From NCBI RefSeq assembly GCF_022761115.1, contig NZ_JAKWJS010000002.1, positions 248,001-312,000 of the forward strand: a stretch of 64,000 nucleotides of DNA, in the 5' to 3' direction. Each line of letters begins with the position of its first letter. Positions within the stretch are counted from its first letter, which is position 1. This stretch comes from Dyella sp. RRB7. GTDB taxonomy: Bacteria; Pseudomonadota; Gammaproteobacteria; Xanthomonadales; Rhodanobacteraceae. Below are positions 1-8,183 of the stretch, one piece after another. Below the pieces are notes generated by a model, which searched no databases, was not told the origin of the DNA, and saw nothing but the letters and a program-made list of their open reading frames with translations. A program made the position numbers and the translations under genes.

Positions 1-392
1 GAAAGTATCCAACGTTAGCCACCCCGTGTAGTCGAAGCGTCGAAGGCGAGCCCGCGGCGCGCGTCGGGGCGATGGTCAATCGCCCATGCCATCTTGCGGA
101 ACGATGGTAGCGAACGCCCCATGCCGGGGCCAATGATGCGCCGCCGATACCGAGTTAATCGCTTCTTCTTGTAGGCGTAAGCTGAATCGATATCGGGATA
201 CAAAGCATTAATTCTCATTACACATCATCGCTACAACCGCTTCGAGAAAGTGGCATGGCAACAACTGCAAGGCAGCCGTCGACGCCGTGGGGTCGACACG
301 TTCCCAGACTCTTGGAAAGAGCGCTTTGCCGGATATGCAGTTGCGGCACCGTGGTCCCATTGATGGACCGTACAAACCGAAAGGAAAAAGCG
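1..392. other. left-edge stretch, no supported gene
   Basis: I can support no gene here. An open frame on the minus strand (15-218, 67 codons) and several overlapping frames exist, but none has a recognisable family, signal peptide or convincing ribosome-binding site. The last roughly 100 bases probably carry the promoter and leader of the small secreted protein that starts at 393, preceded by an AAGGAAAAAG ribosome-binding site. The first bases may be the tail of an upstream transcription unit. Confidence 0.4.
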
Positions 393-725
393 ATGAACAT
401 CTCCAAGCGCAAACTCACGGCGTTACTGGCGTTGCTTATCAGCACGTCCCTGGTCGAGCAGGCTTCTGCCTCCCACAACACCATTCACTTCCGCGGCGCC
501 ATTGTCGAAGCAGCCCAATGCCTGCCCGCCACGCCGTCGCGCAACGCCCAGCCCTCCCTCGCCGTCGTATGCGGGCGCGATCAGCTCGCGTCCCGCGTCA
601 CGACCCAGGTGGATAGCCACCTTACCGTCTGGAGCCAACCCGAGCACGGCGAGCAAGGCATCACGCTGCATGAGATGGAACATGCCGACTCGGGTGACCA
701 TCTCATCACCCTGTCTTACTTCTGA
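393..725 (+). CDS. small fimbrial-like secreted protein
   Basis: Encodes a 110-residue protein. Residues 1-26 form a clear Sec signal peptide (basic start, leucine-rich core, ASA before the cleavage point). The mature part opens with NTIHFRGAIVEAAQC, which resembles the first beta strand and first cysteine of type 1 pilus subunits; a second cysteine follows about 18 residues later. It is shorter than a typical pilin (about 150-180 residues), so it may be a minor or degenerate subunit. The ATG at 393 is chosen because it has a purine-rich ribosome-binding site and begins the signal peptide; upstream in-frame ATGs do not. The convergent neighbour is a PapD-type chaperone, which supports a pilus-related role. 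No usher gene is in the window. Confidence 0.6.
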   Translation: MNISKRKLTALLALLISTSLVEQASASHNTIHFRGAIVEAAQCLPATPSRNAQPSLAVVCGRDQLASRVTTQVDSHLTVWSQPEHGEQGITLHEMEHADSGDHLITLSYF

Positions 726-810
726 TGCGGCAAGGAACCTGCCGGGGCGGATGTTTCATTGTTCCGCCCCGGCCATGCGCAATGCCCTGCCCCGAAAGCA
801 GGTGCGATGG

Positions 811-1560
811 CTAATGAACCACTTTCGCCCTGACTGCCATTGCTCCGGATAGCTTCGCCCGATAGGTATTGACGCCGCCGTAGTCGTTGATGCTCTGGAA
901 CGTCAACGGCGCATCGGTGGCGGGCGAAGCGTCTTTCAACGGAAAACGGGTGGATTCTCCCGGCGCCAGCATGGTCGGCTTGGCGATGCTGGCGCCGCCC
1001 AGGGCGATGCGGTTGATGGACACGTTATATGCGCTGGCATTGACCACCTTGAGCACAGGTACGCCACCCTCCCGGCCGATGGTCCATTCAAGTTCGGTCG
1101 GCGCGTTGGCTGCCGAACCCTTCAAGCCGGCGGGACGGAAGAACAGCTTGATGCGCTGGCGAACCGCCACTTGCGGCGCCTTGCCTCCTTTGGCGGCCTC
1201 GGGAATCTCCTGCACGTTCAACCAAAGGACGGACTCCCTGTCCTTGGGCAGGGCGTCCCCGCTCTCCGCGTACTGAACGCGCAAACGCTGCTGCGCATTG
1301 GGCTGCATCTTCGCCAGGGGCGGACTGACCACCAGCGGGAGATCGCGCGTATCGCCCGGTGCGTTGCGCTCTATCCATGATCGGATCAACACCCTCGACT
1401 TGCCGTTGTGCACCAGGATCGAGGCACTTCTGTGCGCATCATCGAGGACCATGCGCGTGCTGCTCAACGAGATGGCGGCCTTCGCCATTGTTGCGCATGC
1501 CAGCGTGGCCACAACCATCACGCAAGCGGAAAGATGACGGATATACGGCACCGATGGCAT
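811..1560 (-). CDS. PapD-type periplasmic fimbrial chaperone
   Basis: Encodes 249 residues with a Sec signal peptide of about 27 residues. The mature protein reads as two immunoglobulin-like domains of the PapD/FimC family. The N-terminal domain carries the SSTRMVLDD edge strand, and RQRIKLFFRP is the conserved interdomain stretch; the second domain includes the SINDYGG turn. Such chaperones donate a strand to pilus subunits in the periplasm. The start at 1560 was chosen because GGAGG lies 6 bases upstream and the signal peptide begins there; a longer frame to 1665 would put 35 non-hydrophobic residues in front. It converges on the small fimbrial-like gene. No usher or adhesin is adjacent, so the system is incomplete here. 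Confidence 0.82.
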   Translation of the reverse strand: MPSVPYIRHLSACVMVVATLACATMAKAAISLSSTRMVLDDAHRSASILVHNGKSRVLIRSWIERNAPGDTRDLPLVVSPPLAKMQPNAQQRLRVQYAESGDALPKDRESVLWLNVQEIPEAAKGGKAPQVAVRQRIKLFFRPAGLKGSAANAPTELEWTIGREGGVPVLKVVNASAYNVSINRIALGGASIAKPTMLAPGESTRFPLKDASPATDAPLTFQSINDYGGVNTYRAKLSGAMAVRAKVVH

Positions 1561-1801
1561 GAAATCCTCCAGAGAGACCCTGGGAAACGCGGCATCATGC
1601 GGACTGACGCGTACCCGGGACACAAGTGGTTGGGCTGCGAGGTGTCGGGTGCGTCGATGACGCACTCCACGTCCAGCGCCAGTCAGGATTTCGGAAAGCA
1701 GCCGCTACGGATTTAAGACCAGGCTTAAAAGCAGCAAGAGCCGAAAGCGGCAGCTTTCTTGCGACGATACGGTATCGATTGACCCTCCCTCGCCCCGCCC
1801 G
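1561..1801. promoter_or_regulatory. intergenic region with two inverted repeats
   Basis: This 241-base region lies upstream of the fimbrial chaperone and downstream of the pyruvate dehydrogenase gene. It holds a perfect inverted repeat TTTAAG-N6-CTTAAA at 1712-1729 and a 13-bp palindrome CGATACGGTATCG at 1765-1777. Either could be an operator for the chaperone promoter. Neither matches a regulator consensus I can name. Confidence 0.3.
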
Positions 1802-3523
1802 TCAGCGTCCGAAAGCGGTACGCGCCAGCTCGACGATCTCGTTGGCCTTGCCGTTGAGCACGGCCTTCATCATCCAGATGCTGAAGCCCTTGGCCTGCTC
1901 CAGCGTTATCTTGGGCGGCAAGATCAGCTCCAGGGGGTCGGTGACCACGTCGATGACCGCCGGACCATCATGCGCGAACGCCTGCCTGACGGCGTCGGCA
2001 AGCTGCGCGGCGTCTTCCACCCGAACGCCATAGATGCCCGCCGCCTCCGCCATCTTGGCGAAGTTCGGGTTGTCCAGGTGCGTGCCCATGGGCAGAAAGC
2101 CAGCGGCCTTCATTTCGATATCCACGAAACCCAGCAGGCCGTTGTTGAATATCACGATCTTTATCGGCAACTTGGACGCCCGCACGGTAAGCAGGTCGCC
2201 CATCAGCATGCTGAAGCCGCCATCGCCCGACATGGAAACGACTTGCCGGCCCGGGTAAGCGGTCTGCGCGCCAATGGCCTGGGGCACGGCATTGGCCATC
2301 GAGCCATGCAGGAAGGAACCCAGCAGGCGGCGCTTGCCATTGACCCGTAAATAGCGCGCGGCCCACACCGTGGGTTCGCCGACGTCGCAGGTGACGATGG
2401 CATCTTCCGCCGCCAGGTCACTGACCACTTTCGCCACCAGTTGCGGATGGATGGCGCGCTGGGATGCGTGGCCCACGGCCAGGGCATCCAGGTCGGCGCG
2501 TGCTTTCCTGTAGTGCTCCACGGCCGTCTTGAGGTGCGAGTCGTCCGATTTTTGCGACACGCGATCGAGCAGGCGCTTGAGCACGTCGGATACGTCGCCG
2601 ATGACGCCCAGGTCAAGCCGGCATCGTTTGCCCAGGTTCTCGCCGCGGTTGTCGACCTGGGCGATGCGCGCCTGCTCGGGATAGAACTGGCGATAGGGAA
2701 AATCCGTGCCCAGCATGAGCAAGGTATCGCATGCCAGCATGGCGTAGTAACCCGAGGAGAAGCCGATCAACCCCGTCATGCCGACGTCGAACGGGTTGTC
2801 CCACTCGACGTGCTCCTTGCCGCGCAAGGCATGCACGACCGGCGCATTCAACCGGGAAGCCAGCGCCACCACGTCATCATGCGCGCCCGCGCAGCCCGCG
2901 CCACACAGCAGCGTGACGCGCTTGCCGCCATTGAGCAGCGCCGCCAGCTCATCGATGTCCGCGTCTTCCGCGACGATCTTGGGCAGCTTGGGAATCAGTT
3001 GCGGCGATGGCTTGCGCGTGCCGGCCTCACGCAATGCCACGTCACCCGGGATCACGATGACGGCGACGCCCTGCTTGCTGACAGCCTCGCGGATGGCCGT
3101 TTCGACGATGCGCGGGACGTGGTCGGCGTCGCTGATGAGTTCCGCGTAATGGCTGCATTCCTTGAACAGGACTTGCGGATGGGTTTCCTGGAAATAGCCC
3201 GAACCGATTTCCGTACTGGGGATTTGCGCGGCGATGGCCAGCACCGGCACGCGATTGCGATGGCAATCAAACAAGCCATTGATGAGATGCAGGTTTCCCG
3301 GGCCGCAGCTGCCGGCGCATACCGCCAGTTTTCCGGTCAGCTGCGCATCGGCGCCGGCGGCAAACGCGGCGACCTCTTCATGCCGGACGGGTATCCACTG
3401 CGTACGCTTGCGTTCCCGCAGCGAGTCGGTGATGCCATTCAAGGAATCGCCAACCAGTCCATAAATGCGCTCCACGCCAGCGGCCTCCAGGGTTTCAACC
3501 AGTCTCTCGGCTACGGTCGTCAT
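1802..3523 (-). CDS. poxB: pyruvate dehydrogenase (quinone), PoxB type
   Basis: Encodes 573 residues, matching the length of E. coli PoxB (572). This thiamine-diphosphate and FAD enzyme decarboxylates pyruvate to acetate and CO2 and passes electrons to membrane quinone. Visible family features are the catalytic-glutamate context RHEEVAAFAAGA near residue 50, the central FAD-binding domain, and the thiamine-diphosphate motif GDGGFSM ending in IFNNG near residues 430-460. The start at 3523 has an AGAGAGG ribosome-binding site; an upstream in-frame ATG at 3598 adds 25 unlikely residues. Acetolactate synthase is the main alternative among relatives, but GDSLNGI and SGYFQETHPQ favour PoxB. It appears to be a single-gene unit. 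Confidence 0.9.
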   Translation of the reverse strand: MTTVAERLVETLEAAGVERIYGLVGDSLNGITDSLRERKRTQWIPVRHEEVAAFAAGADAQLTGKLAVCAGSCGPGNLHLINGLFDCHRNRVPVLAIAAQIPSTEIGSGYFQETHPQVLFKECSHYAELISDADHVPRIVETAIREAVSKQGVAVIVIPGDVALREAGTRKPSPQLIPKLPKIVAEDADIDELAALLNGGKRVTLLCGAGCAGAHDDVVALASRLNAPVVHALRGKEHVEWDNPFDVGMTGLIGFSSGYYAMLACDTLLMLGTDFPYRQFYPEQARIAQVDNRGENLGKRCRLDLGVIGDVSDVLKRLLDRVSQKSDDSHLKTAVEHYRKARADLDALAVGHASQRAIHPQLVAKVVSDLAAEDAIVTCDVGEPTVWAARYLRVNGKRRLLGSFLHGSMANAVPQAIGAQTAYPGRQVVSMSGDGGFSMLMGDLLTVRASKLPIKIVIFNNGLLGFVDIEMKAAGFLPMGTHLDNPNFAKMAEAAGIYGVRVEDAAQLADAVRQAFAHDGPAVIDVVTDPLELILPPKITLEQAKGFSIWMMKAVLNGKANEIVELARTAFGR

Positions 3524-3766
3524 GATCGCCTCTCTGTAAAAAGGAAGGCCCGGATAATCCCAGTGCCATGGTGATGGCGAAGAGAACGCCACTGCCACCC
3601 ATCAGAGGCTGCGGCCCGGAGTTGCTCGTGAGAAATTGCGCGACCCCAGAGGCGTCAACGCGACGCAACCATCGGCACTGATAGCATGCGGCTTTCGGCC
3701 GTGCCGTTGGCGCTTACCCGTCCGGCATGGATCGTTACTCTGTTGGTCGGAGCCCAGGAGATCGAC

Positions 3767-4912
3767 ATGGCCCACCCCGCCCTGTTCAAGCCCATCCGCA
3801 TTCGCAACCTCGAACTGTCCAACCGCATCATCATTGCGCCCATGTGCCAGTACTCGGCCCAGCACGGCTGCATGAACGATTGGCACCTGATCCATCTGGG
3901 CCAGCTGGCCCTGTCCGGCGCGGCGCTGCTGACCATCGAGGCCACCGGCGTGTCGCCGGAGGGCCGCATCACCTATGGGGACGTGGGCCTGTACAACGAC
4001 GAAACCGAGGCCGCCATGCGCCGGGTGCTGGATGGCGTGCGGCATTGGTCGAACATGCCCATCGCGATCCAGCTCAATCATGCCGGCCGCAAGGCCTCGA
4101 CCGAGGTGCCCTGGGCGGGAGGCGGCCCGCTGCCGGCGGGCGATCCGCATGGATGGCAGGTCGAAGCGCCCTCTGCCATTCCGTTCGCCGAGGGTTATCA
4201 AACACCGGTGGCGCTGGATGACGCAGGCCTGGCCCGCGTGCGCGAGGCCTTTGCCGCCGCGGCCAGGCGCGCCGCGCGACTTGGCATCGATGTGGTGCAG
4301 CTGCACGCGGCGCATGGTTATCTGCTGCACCAGTTTCTCTCGCCACTGTCCAATCAGCGCACCGACGCTTATGGCGGCTCGGTGGAAAACCGCATGCGCT
4401 TCCCGCTGGAGGTGTTCGACGCGGTACGCGCGGCGTTTCCTGCGGAAAAGGTCGTGACGGTGCGCGTATCGGCCACCGACTGGGTGGCTGGCGGCCTGGA
4501 TGTCACGCAGATCGTCGCGTTTGCCAAGGCGCTTGAGGCGCGCGGATGCGATGCCATCCACGTTTCCAGCGGCGGCCTCGATCCGGCGCAGAAGATTCCT
4601 GTCGGGCCCGGTTATCAGGTGCCACTGGCCCGCGCGGTCAAGGCCGCCGTGGATATGCCCGTGGTCGCCGTGGGCCTGATCACCGAAGCGGAACAAGCCG
4701 AAGCCATCGTCGCCACCGGTGATGCCGACATGATCGCGCTGGCCCGCACCATTCTCTATGACCCGCGCTGGCCCTGGCATGCCGCGGCGGAACTGGGTGC
4801 GCAGGTGCGCGCGCCCAAGCAGTACCTGCGCAGCCAACCGTCGCGATTCAAGCATCTGTTCGACGTGCATGGCCCGACGAAACCGGAGCCATGGTGGCTG
4901 CCCGGCGAGTGA
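3767..4912 (+). CDS. old-yellow-enzyme family NADH:flavin oxidoreductase
   Basis: Encodes 381 residues forming the FMN-binding TIM barrel of the old yellow enzyme family, YqjM/xenobiotic-reductase branch. These enzymes reduce activated C=C bonds or nitro groups with NAD(P)H. The thermophilic-like/YqjM subclass is indicated by APMCQYSA near residues 24-31, where C27 and Y29 correspond to the flavin-tuning cysteine and tyrosine. The substrate-binding histidine pair lies in HAAHGYLLHQF, followed by SPLSNQRTDAYGGS. The ATG at 3767 has CCAGGAG 6 bases upstream; an upstream in-frame ATG at 3686 would add a 27-residue extension with no family support. The physiological substrate cannot be read from sequence. 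Confidence 0.9.
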   Translation: MAHPALFKPIRIRNLELSNRIIIAPMCQYSAQHGCMNDWHLIHLGQLALSGAALLTIEATGVSPEGRITYGDVGLYNDETEAAMRRVLDGVRHWSNMPIAIQLNHAGRKASTEVPWAGGGPLPAGDPHGWQVEAPSAIPFAEGYQTPVALDDAGLARVREAFAAAARRAARLGIDVVQLHAAHGYLLHQFLSPLSNQRTDAYGGSVENRMRFPLEVFDAVRAAFPAEKVVTVRVSATDWVAGGLDVTQIVAFAKALEARGCDAIHVSSGGLDPAQKIPVGPGYQVPLARAVKAAVDMPVVAVGLITEAEQAEAIVATGDADMIALARTILYDPRWPWHAAAELGAQVRAPKQYLRSQPSRFKHLFDVHGPTKPEPWWLPGE

Positions 4913-4983
4913 TGCTGGAGCCCCATCGAATGCCATGATTGCCCCGCGGCGCCGCGATCCGCGCGCCGCGGGTATCAAAGGCC

Positions 4984-5736
4984 ATGCGCATCGCCCATAA
5001 TTCCGCGATGCTCAATCAACTTGAATCGGCGGCTTCGACGCTTCTCCATGAAGTAAGGCGCGATGGTTTTGCCTTTGTGGAAGCCGCCACGATGCGGCCG
5101 CTGCTGTCGTCGCTGGGGCCGTTGTCCGACTGGACGGACTTTGCGGATAGCTGGAACCATCTGGGCCCCGACCCGTACCTGGCGACCAAGGGTCGTTTTC
5201 GGCGCAGACGCCATGCGACGTTCTCTGCCGTCGCGCAAGGCCCGGTCGTTGCCGAACCGCATCAGGCGCATTTCCAGGCGTTGCAGTACAACGCGTTGCA
5301 GGGCGATATCCAGCGATGGTTCGAGCCCATCAGTCCATCGGTGGCGACGGGCGCCACCCTGCGCACCATCCTGCAGTTCTGCAACGCGTTCTTTGGCGCG
5401 CTGGCACCTGCGGTGCCACGCTGGCATATCGAGGTGCATCAGTTTCGCATCGAAGCGACCACCGGTGCGGCGGGCGAGCCGACGCCGGAAGGCAGTCACC
5501 GCGATGGCGTGGATTACGTGCTGGTGCTGCTGGTGAATCGCCAGAACATAGCCAGTGGCACCACCACCATCCATGCCCCCGATGGTCGACTGCTGGGCGA
5601 TTTCACCCTGACCCATCCACTGGATGCGGCGCTGATTCACGACCCCAGCGTCTTTCACGGCGTGACGCCGGTGACGCCGCTCGTGGCCGATGCGCCGGCG
5701 TTTCGTGATGTGCTGGTGGTGACGTTCAAGGGGTAA
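4984..5736 (+). CDS. 2-oxoglutarate/Fe(II) dioxygenase, isoleucine-dioxygenase-like
   Basis: Encodes about 250 residues of the 2OG-Fe dioxygenase family that includes bacterial amino-acid hydroxylases such as isoleucine dioxygenase. The probable iron ligands are the histidine and aspartate in SHRDGVDYV and the distal histidine in DPSVFHGV. A conserved NALQGDIQRWF-type segment precedes them. The start is uncertain: ATG at 4984 has AAAGG at very short spacing, and ATG at 5008 lacks a clear site but begins closer to the usual family N terminus. The substrate is unknown. The gene converges on the OprD-type porin gene, with a GC-rich hairpin between them. Confidence 0.75.
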   Translation: MRIAHNSAMLNQLESAASTLLHEVRRDGFAFVEAATMRPLLSSLGPLSDWTDFADSWNHLGPDPYLATKGRFRRRRHATFSAVAQGPVVAEPHQAHFQALQYNALQGDIQRWFEPISPSVATGATLRTILQFCNAFFGALAPAVPRWHIEVHQFRIEATTGAAGEPTPEGSHRDGVDYVLVLLVNRQNIASGTTTIHAPDGRLLGDFTLTHPLDAALIHDPSVFHGVTPVTPLVADAPAFRDVLVVTFKG

Positions 5737-5750
5737 CGCCCGCGCTTCAA

Positions 5751-5776
5751 GCCCGGCGACCGTCCAGCCGCCGGGC
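5751..5776. terminator. hairpin between convergent genes
   Basis: Perfect 8-bp stem (GCCCGGCG / CGCCGGGC) with a 10-base loop, between the stop codons of the dioxygenase and the porin. There is no T-run on either strand, so this is a putative bidirectional terminator rather than a classical one. Confidence 0.4.
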
Positions 5777-5801
5777 CTGACCAGAAGAACGCCGCAGCGC
5801 G

Positions 5802-7130
5802 TCAGAACTTGTAGCTGATCATCAAGCGGTTATAGGTAAACGACTCATTGCCCGGGTTGAGGTTGTCGATGCCGCCGGTGGAGCGCTCCCAGCGATCGCG
5901 CAGCGTCAAGCCTTTCAGGTAGCCATCGAAGTTGTAGATGATGTCCGCGTAGATGTCGTGGCTGTTGCCACGCAGGTCGGTATCGTACTTGGCGTAGGCC
6001 GCCACCAGCTGCAGCTTCTTGTCGAAGAAGTTGTACAGGGCCTTGGCTTTCCACGCGTGTCCCGGGCCCTCTTCCACCAGGCCGCGAATCATCGAGGTGG
6101 TGTAGAGCGGGTCGGTAGCGTAGTTGGTGGTATACGGCGAGATCAGCGCGCCGCCGCCCACGGCCCCGGCCTTGTAGGCCATCTTGTTATAGGCCACATC
6201 GACACGGCCATCGAACACCGACGTGCCCAGGTCGGCGCCCCAGGTATCGTTGCTTACGCGCGTGCCCGGCAGGCCGAACAACTTGGTCTGCGTATTCACC
6301 AACACGTTGTCGGTGCCGGTGTTCTCGGTCACGTACTGCGCGGCAATGAAGGGATTGAACGGCGTGCCGGTCTTGAGCGTATAGCTGCCTTCCACGTAGC
6401 CCATGCGGGCGAAATGCATGAAGTCGTAGTACCAGGCCTGGGCCTTGATGCCATTGCCGCTATACGTGGTGCCGCCGGTCCAGGTGCCCGTGGCCGAACG
6501 TGCATCCGCCGGTAGCGAGCCGTTGTTGCCATACATCGAGTCACCGTCATAGGTGCTCGGGTAGTAGAGGTTGTCCGCATACATGCCGTTGGACGTACGG
6601 CTCTTCCAGTCGAAGCTGCGGATGCCATAGATATCCCAGCCATCCACCGGCGTGAACTTGGTCAGGATGGCGTTGTAGGACGAGGGAATCACACGGGAAT
6701 CATTACCGCCCATCCAGGGCGTATTGAGGTACTGGAAGCCACCGCGCACCAAGACCCAGTCACGCTGGAACTGCGCGAACAACTGGCTGAAGGCACCGAT
6801 CGACTGGTGCGGCCCCATCAGCGATACGTCGATCTTGGCCACCGTGTCGGACTGCGTGCCCAGCGAGTTGGCGGTAACGAAGGAACCGCCGAAGCTGAAA
6901 CCACCGGCGAATGCGCCCGTCTGCGCATTGATCAATGCCGCCAGGGAGAAAGCGTGTGCGTCAGGCGTTTTGTTGGTGTCGTAGATGCGGGCGAAGTCAT
7001 AGGCGCGCAACTCGCCATCGACATGCCCCTGCGTGAAGATGTCATCGAAGCTGTTGTCGTCGGCACTGGCTTGCATGCAGTAGGTGCAGAGCAGCGTTGC
7101 CAAGGCGGCGGCAAGAAGTTTTACTGACAT
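5802..7130 (-). CDS. OprD-family outer-membrane porin
   Basis: Encodes 442 residues: a 23-residue signal peptide ending QASA, then a beta-rich protein with many aromatic-alternating strands, closing with YNRLMISYKF whose terminal Phe is the outer-membrane assembly signal. The N-terminal DGELRAYDFARIYD and the GGFQYLNTPWMGG segment match the OprD/OccD-OccK family of substrate-specific channels. The start has GGGGAGACG 8-9 bases upstream. The promoter region contains a ModE-type palindrome at 7174-7197, and the next upstream gene on the same strand is modE. This links the channel to molybdate status. The transported solute is not readable from sequence; molybdate or a substrate of a molybdoenzyme are the candidates. 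Confidence 0.85.
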   Translation of the reverse strand: MSVKLLAAALATLLCTYCMQASADDNSFDDIFTQGHVDGELRAYDFARIYDTNKTPDAHAFSLAALINAQTGAFAGGFSFGGSFVTANSLGTQSDTVAKIDVSLMGPHQSIGAFSQLFAQFQRDWVLVRGGFQYLNTPWMGGNDSRVIPSSYNAILTKFTPVDGWDIYGIRSFDWKSRTSNGMYADNLYYPSTYDGDSMYGNNGSLPADARSATGTWTGGTTYSGNGIKAQAWYYDFMHFARMGYVEGSYTLKTGTPFNPFIAAQYVTENTGTDNVLVNTQTKLFGLPGTRVSNDTWGADLGTSVFDGRVDVAYNKMAYKAGAVGGGALISPYTTNYATDPLYTTSMIRGLVEEGPGHAWKAKALYNFFDKKLQLVAAYAKYDTDLRGNSHDIYADIIYNFDGYLKGLTLRDRWERSTGGIDNLNPGNESFTYNRLMISYKF

Positions 7131-7173
7131 GTCTGACGTCTCCCCTAGTGATGTAAAAGGCTGGCCCCGTGGG

Positions 7174-7197
7174 CGTTATATATGTCACTACATAATG
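7174..7197. promoter_or_regulatory. ModE box upstream of the OprD-type porin
   Basis: Imperfect 24-bp palindrome: CGTTATATA, six bases, TACATAATG. The right half matches the complement of the left at 7 of 9 positions. The arrangement CG-N-TATATA, N6, TAYATA-N-CG is the known ModE operator architecture. The centre is about 55 bp before the porin start codon, so it would sit over or near the -35 region. An AT-rich island like this stands out in such GC-rich DNA. Confidence 0.8.
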
Positions 7198-7281
7198 GCG
7201 TCCATACGACTTTGCCACATGGGTGGCGCACGAGCCCGCATGAACTTGCGAAACAGCCAAGGCCTGGCCGGCAACGTCCGG

Positions 7282-8076
7282 TTAGTCCGTAGTGCCCAGG
7301 ATGATGCTCGATGCCTTGATGATGGCGACCACCGCCGCGCCTTCCTCAAGATCCAGCGTCTCGATGCTTTCGTTGGTGACGATGGCGACGATGACGCTGC
7401 CGCCATCCAGCTGGATCGTCACCTCGGCGTTGACTGCGCCACGCGTGATCCGGGTTACCCGGCCGGCCAGTTGATTGCGGGCAGACAGTCGCATCGATTC
7501 ACTGGGCAGCCCGATCAGCACGGAAGACGCCTTGATCAGCGCCATCGCCTCCCTGCCCGGCACCAGGCCCAGGTGCTGCGTGCTCTCGCAGGTGACGGTG
7601 GCCACGATGCGCTGGCCGCCGGCGATTTCCAGCTCCACCACATCGTTGACGGTGCCTTTGCGTACGACCACCACCTTGCCGGAAAACTGGTTACGTGCAC
7701 TGGTCCTGATCATCAAGCGCCTCATGAGTGACAGGTTGCGGAGGGATGCCTCATCCAGCGTGCGGAACTGCTCGACGAAGCGCCGATGTTCGGCCTCCAG
7801 CAGCTTGAAAGCCTTGATCAACTGCTCGCCATACGCCGTCAAGCGGGTGCCGCCGCCGTACCTCCCGCCGGTGGCGCGGACCACCAGCGGCTCGTCGGCC
7901 AGGTTGTTCATGGCGTCGATGGCGTCCCAGGCGCCTTTGTAGCTCATGCCGACGGCACGCGCAGCAGCGGAGATCGATCCGGTTTCACCGATCTTGGCCA
8001 GCAGCTCGATGCGGTCATGGCCGCCCAGCGTGCGATCGCCCGCCTGCAATGAAAGCATGCCCGTCAGTTGGAACAT
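7282..8076 (-). CDS. modE: ModE molybdate-responsive transcriptional regulator
   Basis: Encodes 264 residues in the full-length ModE layout. An N-terminal winged helix-turn-helix (ETGSISAAARAVGMSYKGAWDAID, residues about 29-52) is followed by a dimerisation helix region and two tandem MOP (molbindin) domains, each opening with the molybdate-pocket signature SARNQ (TSARNQF and LSARNQL). With molybdate bound, ModE represses uptake genes and activates some molybdoenzyme genes. The start at 8076 has a G-rich ribosome-binding site; the frame continues upstream without family similarity. It lies downstream of the cox operon and upstream of the porin carrying a ModE box. No modABC genes follow. Confidence 0.95.
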   Translation of the reverse strand: MFQLTGMLSLQAGDRTLGGHDRIELLAKIGETGSISAAARAVGMSYKGAWDAIDAMNNLADEPLVVRATGGRYGGGTRLTAYGEQLIKAFKLLEAEHRRFVEQFRTLDEASLRNLSLMRRLMIRTSARNQFSGKVVVVRKGTVNDVVELEIAGGQRIVATVTCESTQHLGLVPGREAMALIKASSVLIGLPSESMRLSARNQLAGRVTRITRGAVNAEVTIQLDGGSVIVAIVTNESIETLDLEEGAAVVAIIKASSIILGTTD

Positions 8077-8109
8077 GGATCGCCCCCTTCCCCGGCACGT
8101 CATCATGTT

Positions 8110-8130
8110 GATGCCGAGTCTAGCGGCATC
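8110..8130. promoter_or_regulatory. inverted repeat upstream of modE
   Basis: Perfect repeat GATGCCG, 7 bases, CGGCATC, 34-54 bp before the modE start codon and after the stop of mocA. It could be an operator for a modE-specific promoter or a transcript hairpin separating modE from the cox operon. It does not resemble a ModE box. Confidence 0.35.
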
Positions 8131-8183
8131 GGTCGATGAAATAGGCGACCGGGCCGACAGCCGCCGCACGACGGCGGCCCTGT

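Noticed and set aside
15-218. A 67-codon minus-strand frame at the left edge
   Set aside because: No recognisable domain, signal or ribosome-binding site; not enough to call a gene.
1802-3523. Acetolactate synthase instead of pyruvate dehydrogenase (quinone)
   Set aside because: Length and motifs (GDSLNGI, SGYFQETHPQ) match PoxB, and no small regulatory subunit gene is adjacent.
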